Positions 32,694 to 40,682 of a stretch of DNA of 45,411 nt are shown here, in pieces. The stretch spans positions 1 to 45,411 of the forward strand of contig JAKIUJ010000005.1 of assembly GCA_021647625.1 (NCBI GenBank). The letters run 5' to 3'. Position 1 is the first letter of the stretch. Every line of letters begins with the position of its first letter. Source of the DNA: Desulfobacula sp. GTDB lineage: Bacteria; Desulfobacterota; Desulfobacteria; Desulfobacterales; Desulfobacteraceae. A model generated the notes under the pieces. It saw only the letters and a list, made by a program, of their open reading frames with translations, had not been told where the DNA came from and did not search any database. A program made the translations under genes and the position numbers.

Positions 32694-32853
32694 AGTGTTT
32701 GAACCAAAACTCACCCATCTGCTTGGTTGCTGCAAAAGTCTGCCAAATTATAAATCGGGCCTCATGTACTATAGTACACTCCGGTTTCAGCATTTTTTTG
32801 CGCCTTGCATATGGGCAACTTTATAGTCCAAACACCGGGTTTTTGTTCTGACA
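32694..32853. repeat. TIR element R2, copy A, with 6-bp target duplication
   Basis: It begins AGTGTTTGAACCAAAACTC and ends with the imperfect inverted complement (...GTTCTGACA). ATAGTT directly flanks both sides (32688-32693 and 32854-32859). The interior carries CTCATGTAC...GTACACTCCGG and the shared CTTGCGCCTTGCATATGGGC-type segment. It lies between the TAXI gene and its permease gene. Confidence 0.85.
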
Positions 32854-32944
32854 ATAGTTAATTTTTAAGCAAGCGACTTTCAACTTATCAGCAGTGGAAA
32901 AAGAGGTCTCTTTTCCACTGCTGTTTTGAATCGGGTGAAAAAAT

Positions 32945-35035
32945 ATGAGCGATACTGAAGTTCAGGAAATTGATGATGGCTTGGAACTTGCCAGAAAAAT
33001 GGCAGAAGAAGAAGAAGGAATAGGACGAAAACCCTTAGGGCTTGAGAAGTGGGTCATCCCGACTATTGCTGTTGCTTGGAGTTTGTTTCAGCTATCCATA
33101 GCAAGTTGGCTGATACTTGATTCAACCTATATCCGGTCAATCCATCTTGGGTTTGCATTATTGATTGTTTATTTAAATTACCCTACGTTTAAGAAAAAAA
33201 AATGGGGATTGAAATTTTTGTCTGCCACGGACAGGATCCCTGTTTTTGACTATATTATTGCCATTGCAGCATGTCTCTCCGCTCTTTATCTTGTGCTTGA
33301 TTTTGTAGGGATAACCACACGGTATGGTGCACCCATTCAAAGGGATATCGTCATTGGTATCTTGATGACTGTTTTGCTCTTAGAAGCGGCCAGAAGGGTT
33401 ATTGGACCGGCACTTCCCATTATTGCCATCTTTTTTTGTGTGTATGCTTTTTTTGGTTCTTATATGCCGGATCTCATCGCTTTTAAAGGGGTATCTTTAA
33501 ATCGTTTTGTAGGGCAAATGACCATGTCCACAGAAGGGATTTATGGTATTCCTCTAGATGTATCGGCGACCATTGTATTTCTTTTTGTGCTTTTTGGCGC
33601 CATGCTGGATAAGGCAGGGGCAGGTCGTTATTTTATTCAGCTTGCCTTAAGTCTTCTGGGCGGTTTCAAGGGTGGGCCTGCAAAGGCCGCTGTTCTTGGG
33701 AGCGGGCTTACAGGGATGGTATCGGGTTCCAGTATTGCAAATATTGTCACCACAGGAACATTTACCATACCCATGATGAAAAAAGTGGGTTATCCTGCCA
33801 CCAAGGCTGCCGCAGTTGAAGTGGCAGCAAGTACGGATGGACAACTGGCTCCCCCGATTATGGGTGCTGCTGCATTTATTATCGCTGAATATGTCAATGT
33901 CCCCTATGTCCAGGTGATTAAGGCCGCTGCAATCCCGGCCTTTGCTTCTTATGCCGCACTATTTTATATTACTCATATTGAAGCATCAAAGCTGGGCTTA
34001 AAGGGGATACCTAAAAAAGAGCTTCCTGTATTTTTTAAAACGCTTATCAGCGGGCTTCATTTTTTAATCCCGATCTCATTGCTGCTTTATGAGCTTGTTG
34101 TGGTACGACACTCTCCTGAACTTGCAGCTTTTAATGCCATATGGCTGATGGCCCTGGTCATGCTGTTCCAGGGGCCGGTCAAGGCGTATATTGCAAAACA
34201 ACCCATTGTTCCTGCAATAAAAAAGGCCGTGATTGATATTTTTTCAGCCTTTGCCTCGGGTGCCCGGAATATGGTTTCAGTGGCCCTGGCAACGGCTGCC
34301 GCAGGTATCATTGTCGGTGTTGTGGCGCTGGGACTTGGCGGACTTATCACGGAAATTATTGATGTTATTTCCATGGGCAATGTATATCTCATGCTGGTCA
34401 TTACAGCCATTGCAAGTTTGATTATTGGGATGGGGCTTCCCACGACAGCCACATATATTGTTATGGCATCTTTAACCGCCCCTGCAATTGTATCCATTGC
34501 CGGTGCTCAGGAATGGTTTGTACCGTTAATGTCTGCCCATTTATTCTGTTTTTATTTTGGAATTCTGGCAGATGACACACCACCTGTCGGACTTGCTGCC
34601 TATGCGGCGGCGGCCATTGCAAAGTCTCCGCCTATTGCCACGGGCATTCAGGGGTTTATGTATGATATTCGAACGGCGATCCTGCCATTCATGTTTATTT
34701 TCAATTCTGATTTGATTCTGTATAATATTACATCCTGGCCCCAGGGAATACTGATTTTCCTCATGGCATGCATCGGTAATTTTGCCTTTGCTTCGGCAAC
34801 CCAGGGGTGGTTTGTTGCAAAAAATAAGATATGGGAAGTGCCCTTGTTCCTAAGCGTAACCGTTTTGGCCATGAGACCTGATGCCATTGCATCTCTGATT
34901 GGTCTCCCCCATGACCAGCGGTATTATATTTATCCTGTTGCGCTTATACTTTTCGGTATCATTTATTTATTGCAGAAACCGAGAATTATTCAAAGCAAAG
35001 GCAAGACAGCCAAAGAAGCGTTTGGTGATTATTAA
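32945..35035 (+). CDS. TRAP transporter fused permease subunit (DctQM type)
   Basis: A 696-aa polytopic membrane protein in which the small (DctQ-like, about residues 40-200) and large (DctM-like, 200-640) subunits are fused, as is normal for TAXI systems. Many hydrophobic helices are visible; conserved loops include GSGLTGMVSGSSIANIVTTG, AAVEVAASTDGQLAPPIMGA and IGMGLPTTATYIVMA, then ADDTPPVGLAAYAAAAIA. It imports the TAXI ligand with sodium or proton symport. The gene follows the binding protein after a spacer filled by R2 copy A. Confidence 0.95.
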   Translation: MSDTEVQEIDDGLELARKMAEEEEGIGRKPLGLEKWVIPTIAVAWSLFQLSIASWLILDSTYIRSIHLGFALLIVYLNYPTFKKKKWGLKFLSATDRIPVFDYIIAIAACLSALYLVLDFVGITTRYGAPIQRDIVIGILMTVLLLEAARRVIGPALPIIAIFFCVYAFFGSYMPDLIAFKGVSLNRFVGQMTMSTEGIYGIPLDVSATIVFLFVLFGAMLDKAGAGRYFIQLALSLLGGFKGGPAKAAVLGSGLTGMVSGSSIANIVTTGTFTIPMMKKVGYPATKAAAVEVAASTDGQLAPPIMGAAAFIIAEYVNVPYVQVIKAAAIPAFASYAALFYITHIEASKLGLKGIPKKELPVFFKTLISGLHFLIPISLLLYELVVVRHSPELAAFNAIWLMALVMLFQGPVKAYIAKQPIVPAIKKAVIDIFSAFASGARNMVSVALATAAAGIIVGVVALGLGGLITEIIDVISMGNVYLMLVITAIASLIIGMGLPTTATYIVMASLTAPAIVSIAGAQEWFVPLMSAHLFCFYFGILADDTPPVGLAAYAAAAIAKSPPIATGIQGFMYDIRTAILPFMFIFNSDLILYNITSWPQGILIFLMACIGNFAFASATQGWFVAKNKIWEVPLFLSVTVLAMRPDAIASLIGLPHDQRYYIYPVALILFGIIYLLQKPRIIQSKGKTAKEAFGDY

Positions 35036-35037
35036 TA

Positions 35038-35184
35038 ATTGTTTGAACGAAAACTCACCCATCTGCGGCGTTGCTGCAAAGTCCTGAAATCCTCATGTAC
35101 AGTAGTACACTCCGGTTTCAGGACTTCTTGCGCCTTGCATATAGGCAACTTTTCGCCCAAACACGGGGTTTCCGGTCACCCATT
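35038..35184. repeat. TIR element R2, copy B
   Basis: It opens GTTTGAACGAAAACTCACCC at 35041 and closes near GGGGTTTCCGGTCACCC. The central hairpin GTCCTGAAA...TTTCAGGAC is well conserved. It fills the spacer between the TRAP permease and universal stress protein genes. The target duplication is not clear. Confidence 0.75.
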
Positions 35185-35215
35185 ATTTAACTTTTGATTT
35201 TAAAGGAGAAAATAA

Positions 35216-35707
35216 TTGGATAATATTAAAAAAATTCTTATTCCCCTTGCATTTACGGATTATTCACAAGGCGTTTTTAATTGTGCGTCGCAAATTGCCC
35301 GGACAAATGATGCTGAACTTATCGTTTTGAGTATCATCAATTCAAGGGATCTTGCCTCGGTGGAAAGTATTGTTTCCATGGGTTACGATGTTGATTCGGA
35401 ACACTATATTGAACAGATCCGAAAAGACAGGAAACAAAAGCTAAATAAAATGGTAGATGAGGCCAATATTGCTAAAGAAAACGTTAAAGTATTGTTTAAG
35501 ATTGGAAAGCCTGTCGATGAGATTTTAAAAGTGATCCATAATGAAGTACCTGATCTTGTTGTCATGGGAACAAGAGGACGTTCCAATTTGAAGAACAGTA
35601 TCATGGGGGCGGTTGCTGAAAAAGTTTTTAAACGATCGCCCGTGAATATATTGTCCTTCAGGGATGAAGACGTTAAAAAAAGCCTGGGAAAAAAGCTTCA
35701 TTTTTAA
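35216..35707 (+). CDS. Universal stress protein (UspA family)
   Basis: A 163-aa single-domain UspA protein, cytoplasmic. It starts at a TTG with a strong AAAGGAG site. KKILIPLAFTDYSQGVFNCA forms the first strand and helix; the nucleotide-binding loop reads GTRGRSNLKNSIMGAVAEKV, matching the GxxG-x9-G pattern of ATP-binding members, although Ala replaces the usual Ser/Thr after the last Gly. Usp genes often follow TRAP transporter genes, where TRAP-associated UspA proteins such as TeaD regulate uptake, so a regulatory role on the permease is a reasonable inference. Confidence 0.92.
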   Translation: MDNIKKILIPLAFTDYSQGVFNCASQIARTNDAELIVLSIINSRDLASVESIVSMGYDVDSEHYIEQIRKDRKQKLNKMVDEANIAKENVKVLFKIGKPVDEILKVIHNEVPDLVVMGTRGRSNLKNSIMGAVAEKVFKRSPVNILSFRDEDVKKSLGKKLHF

Positions 35708-35810
35708 GGAGATTTGAGCATCAATACGATACTATCGCAGCTTTTTCGGTGATGACACAAAGGCTCTGGTGGGCATATTCTTTTACGGTTTCCATGACAA
35801 AGGGCCCTAA

Positions 35811-36136
35811 TGAACGGGAATTAAATAACCTACCCATAATTATTGCTTTTTTCGCCGTCTTCTGCGTTTCTCGTTGGGCACATAGCTAGTTTAGCTTCCT
35901 CCTTGCGCCTTGAATACGATAAAAACTTCTGCTAATTAGTGTTTGAACGAAAACTCACCCATCTGCTTCGTTGCTGCAAAATCCTGAAATCCTCATGTAC
36001 AGTAGTACACTCCGGTTTCAGGATTTCTTGCGCCTTGCATATGGGCAACTTTGTGAGCTTTGCTCCTCTACGAGCCGCCCAAACACGGGTTTTCGGTCAG
36101 GCACTAATTATGGGCACTTAATTTAATTCCCGTTCC
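35811..36136. repeat. TIR element R1, copy 2, interrupted by R2 copy C
   Basis: The outer ends GAACGGGAATTAAAT and, on the other strand, GGAACGGGAATTAAATT are inverted repeats flanked by TAA on both sides. The left part (35820-35936) is the inverted counterpart of 41-150. At 35938 the element is interrupted by R2 and resumes at 36104. The following 36137-36295 holds nothing I can identify. Confidence 0.8.
35938..36103. repeat. TIR element R2, copy C, nested in R1
   Basis: It starts AGTGTTTGAACGAAAACTC and ends TTTTCGGTCAGGCA. The six bases CTAATT are duplicated at 35932-35937 and 36104-36109. Compared with copy B it has an additional segment near 36052-36075. The central hairpin AATCCTGAAA...TTTCAGGATT is intact. 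Confidence 0.85.
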
Positions 36137-36295
36137 TAATCCGCTGATAAAACTGGGGTGCAAAACTGCTTTTTTGCACCTATCCGGGCAGCTGTTCCAA
36201 GAGAATGGATCAATTTTTCCTAAATTCAAAGCAACAAAGTATTTCTATAAGTACATTCCAAGTTATATTAAAAAGGACAAATCGGTTGATCGCAT

Positions 36296-37108
36296 TTAGA
36301 TGGCTCCGGGTGGAGACAATCCTCCCGGGTGGACTTCCAGGGAGTTGATGCCTTTAATCTTCTCTTTAAGACTTTTTGACATCTCCTGTAGTTTGCGTAC
36401 ACGCTGTAGATCAGGTTTGATGTAAATCAGGACATTGCCATAATCAGTTTTGACGGTAATACCGGGATACGCATCTATGAGAGTTGCTTTGACCTGGGTG
36501 GAAAGGGTCAGATCGTCCATCTTTTGCTGGGAGCCGGGGGTGGTTTGAAATTGGTTAAGGCTCGCAGCACGGCAGATGAAGTCCACAGCATCGCTGACCG
36601 TAAACTGGCGGATATGGAGCACGAGGTCATAAAGGAAACTGTCCAAGGGGTCCACATTATAAAGACTCTGGGTCCACTTCCGCCGTTCCTGATCATCTCT
36701 GACAATCAAGGCTCTGGCCTCGTTCATGGGGATTCCATCACGTTCCATCTCAATGGCCACGCGATCATCAAGATCGGCAGTAATCCGAATCTTGAGCACA
36801 TGGGGCACCTCCGGAAGCAAAAGATGCCCGGCAAGACCGTGGTAGACAATCTTGTCTTTCTGCACACTGCGGCTGAGGGCACTCTGGTAATAGGCGATAA
36901 AAGATAGCTTGCTGTGACCAAGGCGTTCCAGAATGGATGGTGCATCGTGGATTGCATTGACCAGCTTGATTTCAGGGATATGGTAATACTCGCTGGCATC
37001 CAGGATGACTTCCCGGCTCAAACACTGATATCCCAATTGTACGGCTACCTTTTCAGCCACTTCCTTGCCCTTACTATATGATCCCCGTGATATTGTAATA
37101 ATTGTCAT
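36296..37108 (-). CDS. Cytidylate kinase-like protein with C-terminal BON-like domain
   Basis: A 270-aa protein. Residues 1-190 match the cytidylate-kinase-like family (ITISRGSYSKGKEVAEKVAV, then LSREVILDASEYY and a DDQERRKW segment typical of that family). The nucleotide loop is SRGSYSKGK rather than a textbook P-loop, as usual for the group, whose substrate is not established. Residues 205-265 resemble a BON domain (QVKATLIDAYPGITVKTDYG). A GGGAG ribosome site precedes the ATG. It is transcribed behind the SLC13 permease gene, about 190 bp away, and the pairing suggests a shared regulatory role. Confidence 0.82.
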   Translation of the reverse strand: MTIITISRGSYSKGKEVAEKVAVQLGYQCLSREVILDASEYYHIPEIKLVNAIHDAPSILERLGHSKLSFIAYYQSALSRSVQKDKIVYHGLAGHLLLPEVPHVLKIRITADLDDRVAIEMERDGIPMNEARALIVRDDQERRKWTQSLYNVDPLDSFLYDLVLHIRQFTVSDAVDFICRAASLNQFQTTPGSQQKMDDLTLSTQVKATLIDAYPGITVKTDYGNVLIYIKPDLQRVRKLQEMSKSLKEKIKGINSLEVHPGGLSPPGAI

Positions 37109-37302
37109 TTTTTTTCTCCCATAAACTTGGATTTAAGGCATTCTCTGAAAAGCGACGGGCCACTGTTCTTTTATATGAAATAATATTCAAAATCAGTATA
37201 ATATTTCATGTTTTGTCAAAACCTCCGGTTCTTTGCGCAATTGCTTGCAGGTCAAGCTGCGCATGGCCGTTATTAAAAAGAAGATACGCACAAATTACGT
37301 CC

Positions 37303-39735
37303 TTAAAGATAGAATATGTATACTATCGTTACCAGAATAGCGATGTAGATAACACTCAAAAAACCTCCGATTTTGATATAGTCTTTAGTTCGGTATTCCC
37401 CGGGACCCATATAGAGCGCATTTACCTGATGTGTCGGAAGGATAAAGGAGTTTGATACGCCGATGCCGACTACAATGGCGGCCACACGCGGATCAATTCC
37501 GATCTGGCTGGCCAGTGAAATAGCAAGTGGAACCAGCAGCGCACAGGCACCTACATTGGAGATCACCATGGTAAATCCACAACTTAGGACGGCCAAAACA
37601 ATCAAAAGTACCAGTGGTGACATCAGACTGCCCAGGGCCAGGACAACTCCTTTTGCGATCCATTGGGCAGTGCCGGTCTGATCCACGGCGATTCCCAGGG
37701 GAATGAGCCCGCCCAGCAAAAACACGGTGCGCCAATCCACCGTACGGTATGCTTCACTGATTGTAATGACCTTGGTGACAATCATGCCCAGGGCACCCAC
37801 CATGAGACAGACTGATAAAGGAATCGGGTTATAGGCGCGGGATTGAAAATAAAAACTCGAAAGGATCATCAAAAAAAGAGACGTCAGAAAACAGGTTAAC
37901 GCCCAATTGGCTTTTTCCGGTTTGTGAAATTCCTCCTCAAAGGGCGAGATGATGATAAAGTTCTGGTGAAGATCCTGGAGTGCATGAAATTGTTTCCATG
38001 TGCCTTGAATCAGAACGGTATCACCTGATTGCAGGGGACGATCAGCCAACTCCCTGTAATAGGTAGTGCCGGCCTGATGGATAGCCAGTGCGGTTATGCC
38101 GAAAGTCTCGCGGAATCGGATTTCTTTTATGGTTTGACCGATCATGCTGGAGCGTGGAGAAACCACGGCCTCAACGATTCCGGCCACAGCCGGGTTGAAC
38201 ATCGTATCTTTAAAACGCTGGGCATCTTTTCTGAAAACCAGACCGTAATCACGAATGAAATTCCGGATTTCTTTTTCAGGACCATAGGCACATAATGCAA
38301 AACCGGGCTGTATCCTTTTGCCCGGTAGCGGGACTATATTGCGGACAGCGTCGCCTTTGGCTGATGCCACGATATTTACCAGAAACCGCTGCCGGATATC
38401 GACCACCTTCTGGGGACCTTCACCCGGATGATAATCCCTGGGTATAAAAATTTCATACGGCCCGGTAATCCCTGGGTATGACCTGAGAATACTGTCTCCG
38501 GCAGCGGCTCGACCAGTTTTGGTTAAATTGGCAGGATCTGCTGATTTTTTCTCAAGCATGCCTAAACCAAAGGTGGCAAGATAGGCAATCCCGCCAATGA
38601 CAAGGCTCAGGCCGATGGGCGTCAACTCAAGGAAACCGAACTTGGCCATTCCCGGTGGTAAGATATCGTTGAGCAGAATCAGGGGACTTGTGCCGATCAT
38701 GGTTAGGGTGCCGCCGAGAATGGCTGCCATTCCGATGGGCATGAGTACACGCGAAACATGGATCTTGAGTCTATGGGAAGCCACAAGGCGGATGGCGGGC
38801 AGAAAAAGCACCGCAGCACCGGTATTCTGCATGACGCTGGATATGAGAGCAATCAAACTGCAAAAGGACACAACCAGCCGCGAACTGCTATTGCCAACGA
38901 ATGATAACAGAGGTTGAATAAGTCGATTTACCAGGCCTGCACGGTTCAGACCATAACTGATGATCATGACCCCTATGATGGAGATCACCGCATTACTGCT
39001 GATACCGCGAAACGTATCCTCGGCCCGGATTAATCCCAGTTCGGGAAGCATTACCATCATCAGGATGCCAACCACATCCACCCGTACCCACTCAAAAATA
39101 AAAAGAACAATCGCAAATGCGACGACGAATAACATCAACAGTTTTGTGAATAGGTGGGTATCGACTTCAAAGGGTACACGGGCAACCCCGGCATCATAAA
39201 TTTTGTCTCCGGTCACTGTGGTCAGTTCAGAGAAAATATCCAACCAGAGGGTGTGCTGCCCGGCCTTGGTTTTGGAATCAACAATGTATTCAACCCAGGT
39301 AGTCAGCGGATCGGACGTATTCCCGTCGGGGACTGAAAATTTCACCATCATATGATAAAGGGGTTTATCCGGGCGGGTCTTGTCAAAGAATGCAATGCCG
39401 CTGTTTTTGGGAGAGGCAATCCATACAATCACGCCATTGCCTGAATCCGTATTCCAAACCAGCGGCCCGCCCTGGGTATTTTCTATCGTATTCAGGCGTG
39501 CCTCAAGTTCAAAACTTCCGGTTTCCCCGGCAACCAGGGTTCGAAAGTCTGATTTCATGTACACTGAAACGTATTGCGGCTGTCTTGAACGGGCAACAAG
39601 GTTTTGGGCTTTCGATTTAATTACAGGGGATTTTTTTGCTGTCGGGATCATTTGTAGCCTGCCAGTGAAATTAAGAGCTCCAAACACCGCAGCGGCCAGG
39701 CAGACCGTTATGGTTATCCACTTTTTCTTTGTCAT
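37303..39735 (-). CDS. SLC13/DASS-type permease with TrkA-C domain and large N-terminal extracytoplasmic domain
   Basis: An 810-aa ion-coupled anion transporter (sulfate, dicarboxylate or similar). A signal-anchor at about 8-25 is followed by a beta-rich extracytoplasmic domain (about 50-195), unusual for the family. Transmembrane helices run from about 200 to 400, with ISSNAVISIIGVMIISYGLN and GTLTMIGTSPLILLNDILPP. Next is a cytoplasmic region with TrkA-C (RCK-C) features (VVSPRSSMIGQTIKEIRFRE), and then a second set of helices with TMVISNVGACALLVPLAISL. A GGAGGAG ribosome site lies before the ATG. The substrate is not deducible; sulfate is plausible in this kind of organism. Confidence 0.88.
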   Translation of the reverse strand: MTKKKWITITVCLAAAVFGALNFTGRLQMIPTAKKSPVIKSKAQNLVARSRQPQYVSVYMKSDFRTLVAGETGSFELEARLNTIENTQGGPLVWNTDSGNGVIVWIASPKNSGIAFFDKTRPDKPLYHMMVKFSVPDGNTSDPLTTWVEYIVDSKTKAGQHTLWLDIFSELTTVTGDKIYDAGVARVPFEVDTHLFTKLLMLFVVAFAIVLFIFEWVRVDVVGILMMVMLPELGLIRAEDTFRGISSNAVISIIGVMIISYGLNRAGLVNRLIQPLLSFVGNSSSRLVVSFCSLIALISSVMQNTGAAVLFLPAIRLVASHRLKIHVSRVLMPIGMAAILGGTLTMIGTSPLILLNDILPPGMAKFGFLELTPIGLSLVIGGIAYLATFGLGMLEKKSADPANLTKTGRAAAGDSILRSYPGITGPYEIFIPRDYHPGEGPQKVVDIRQRFLVNIVASAKGDAVRNIVPLPGKRIQPGFALCAYGPEKEIRNFIRDYGLVFRKDAQRFKDTMFNPAVAGIVEAVVSPRSSMIGQTIKEIRFRETFGITALAIHQAGTTYYRELADRPLQSGDTVLIQGTWKQFHALQDLHQNFIIISPFEEEFHKPEKANWALTCFLTSLFLMILSSFYFQSRAYNPIPLSVCLMVGALGMIVTKVITISEAYRTVDWRTVFLLGGLIPLGIAVDQTGTAQWIAKGVVLALGSLMSPLVLLIVLAVLSCGFTMVISNVGACALLVPLAISLASQIGIDPRVAAIVVGIGVSNSFILPTHQVNALYMGPGEYRTKDYIKIGGFLSVIYIAILVTIVYIFYL

Positions 39736-39856
39736 GGGAACAAGGCTCCTCCTGATAGAAAATTAAAAAAAAATTGGGAGAAAACAACGCTGCAAAAAAC
39801 TAACAAGATGAACGGTTATAAATTTTTAATAATATTCCGGCCCTCAGAGCCAGGAT

Positions 39857-40234
39857 ATTTACGGTGGATGAAAACGAGTCAGTCAAATTTTTGATAGGGA
39901 TATTGCCCTATCTATATTATAAGTGCTAGTTAATCAACTAGCCCGCCGCAGCAAGTCTTGTGGGTATTTATTTCATCAATGCACCTCGGCCAAAGGACTG
40001 CTGAGAATCAAATCCAATCATGATTGAAAAAAAATTATTCATTGAATATTAGCTTTTTCCTTTGTAATGGAAATGTCAAGATTTTTATTTTCGAATGATT
40101 GCTCATAAACCATTGACAGGCGAGACCGGAAGGTTTCTTTTTTGCGACGGCATCAATTTTTACGGTACCATCAATGGAGGTATTATTTTTGCCATAAGCG
40201 ATATGGCATTTGCTGCGGCATGCAATTTTTACGG
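39857..40234. promoter_or_regulatory. Dyad-rich control region between SLC13 and moaD-like/AOR genes
   Basis: Three perfect inverted repeats: GATAGGG/CCCTATC (39893-39912), GCTAGTT/AACTAGC (39925-39942) and TGCCATA/TATGGCA (40190-40208). GGCAT(G)CAATTTTTACGG occurs twice in direct orientation (40149-40165 and 40217-40234), and a further TTTACGG lies near 39859. These are plausible binding sites for a regulator of the divergent genes. No sigma-54 match has correct spacing here. The remaining bases of 39736-40340 contain no gene. Confidence 0.5.
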
Positions 40235-40340
40235 AAAAAATCTAATTAATTGATTAATTTCGTATACAAAAATTTGAATTTGTGTCATATAATAAATCTC
40301 ATTTAGTCGGTCGCGGGTGTAGAAAAAGGTACATAAAATA

Positions 40341-40571
40341 ATGATAAAAATTGATCTGAATCTGTTTGTTACTTTGTCTGAATATCTTCCTGAGAATAGC
40401 GATTGTTTTGAAATTCCAGAAGACACAACCGTGGAAAAACTTATGAATGATCTTGGTGTTCCAAAGGATATTGTGAAATTAATTTTTATTAATGGGCAAC
40501 GTAAAGAGATTTCGTATCAATTGAAAAATGAAGATCGAGTCGGGATTTTTCCGCCGGTTGGTGGTGGGTAA
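40341..40571 (+). CDS. MoaD/ThiS-like sulfur-carrier protein, 76 aa
   Basis: A beta-grasp sulfur carrier. MIKIDLNLFVTLSEYLPENS begins the fold, LIFINGQRKEISYQLKNEDR is the central part, and the chain ends VGIFPPVGGG; the terminal Gly-Gly is the residue pair that is adenylated and thiocarboxylated for molybdopterin dithiolene synthesis. MoaD-like genes commonly precede tungsten or molybdenum aldehyde oxidoreductase genes, as here. Its ribosome site is modest (AAGG). It is probably dedicated to maturation of the pterin cofactor used by the AOR 110 bp downstream. Confidence 0.9.
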   Translation: MIKIDLNLFVTLSEYLPENSDCFEIPEDTTVEKLMNDLGVPKDIVKLIFINGQRKEISYQLKNEDRVGIFPPVGGG

Positions 40572-40682
40572 GAAAAATTGCTTCACAAAAATCTGAGGGT
40601 TAAAGCAAATAACAGTCAAAAAACTGTTTGTTTATCGAAAAGGCTGTTGTTTTCATTTTAATAGATTAAGGAGACTTGTCAA

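Noticed and set aside
40190-40234. TGGCATTTGCTGCGGCA considered as a sigma-54 promoter for the AOR cluster
   Set aside because: GG and the next suitable GC are not ten bases apart; the spacing fails in every register.
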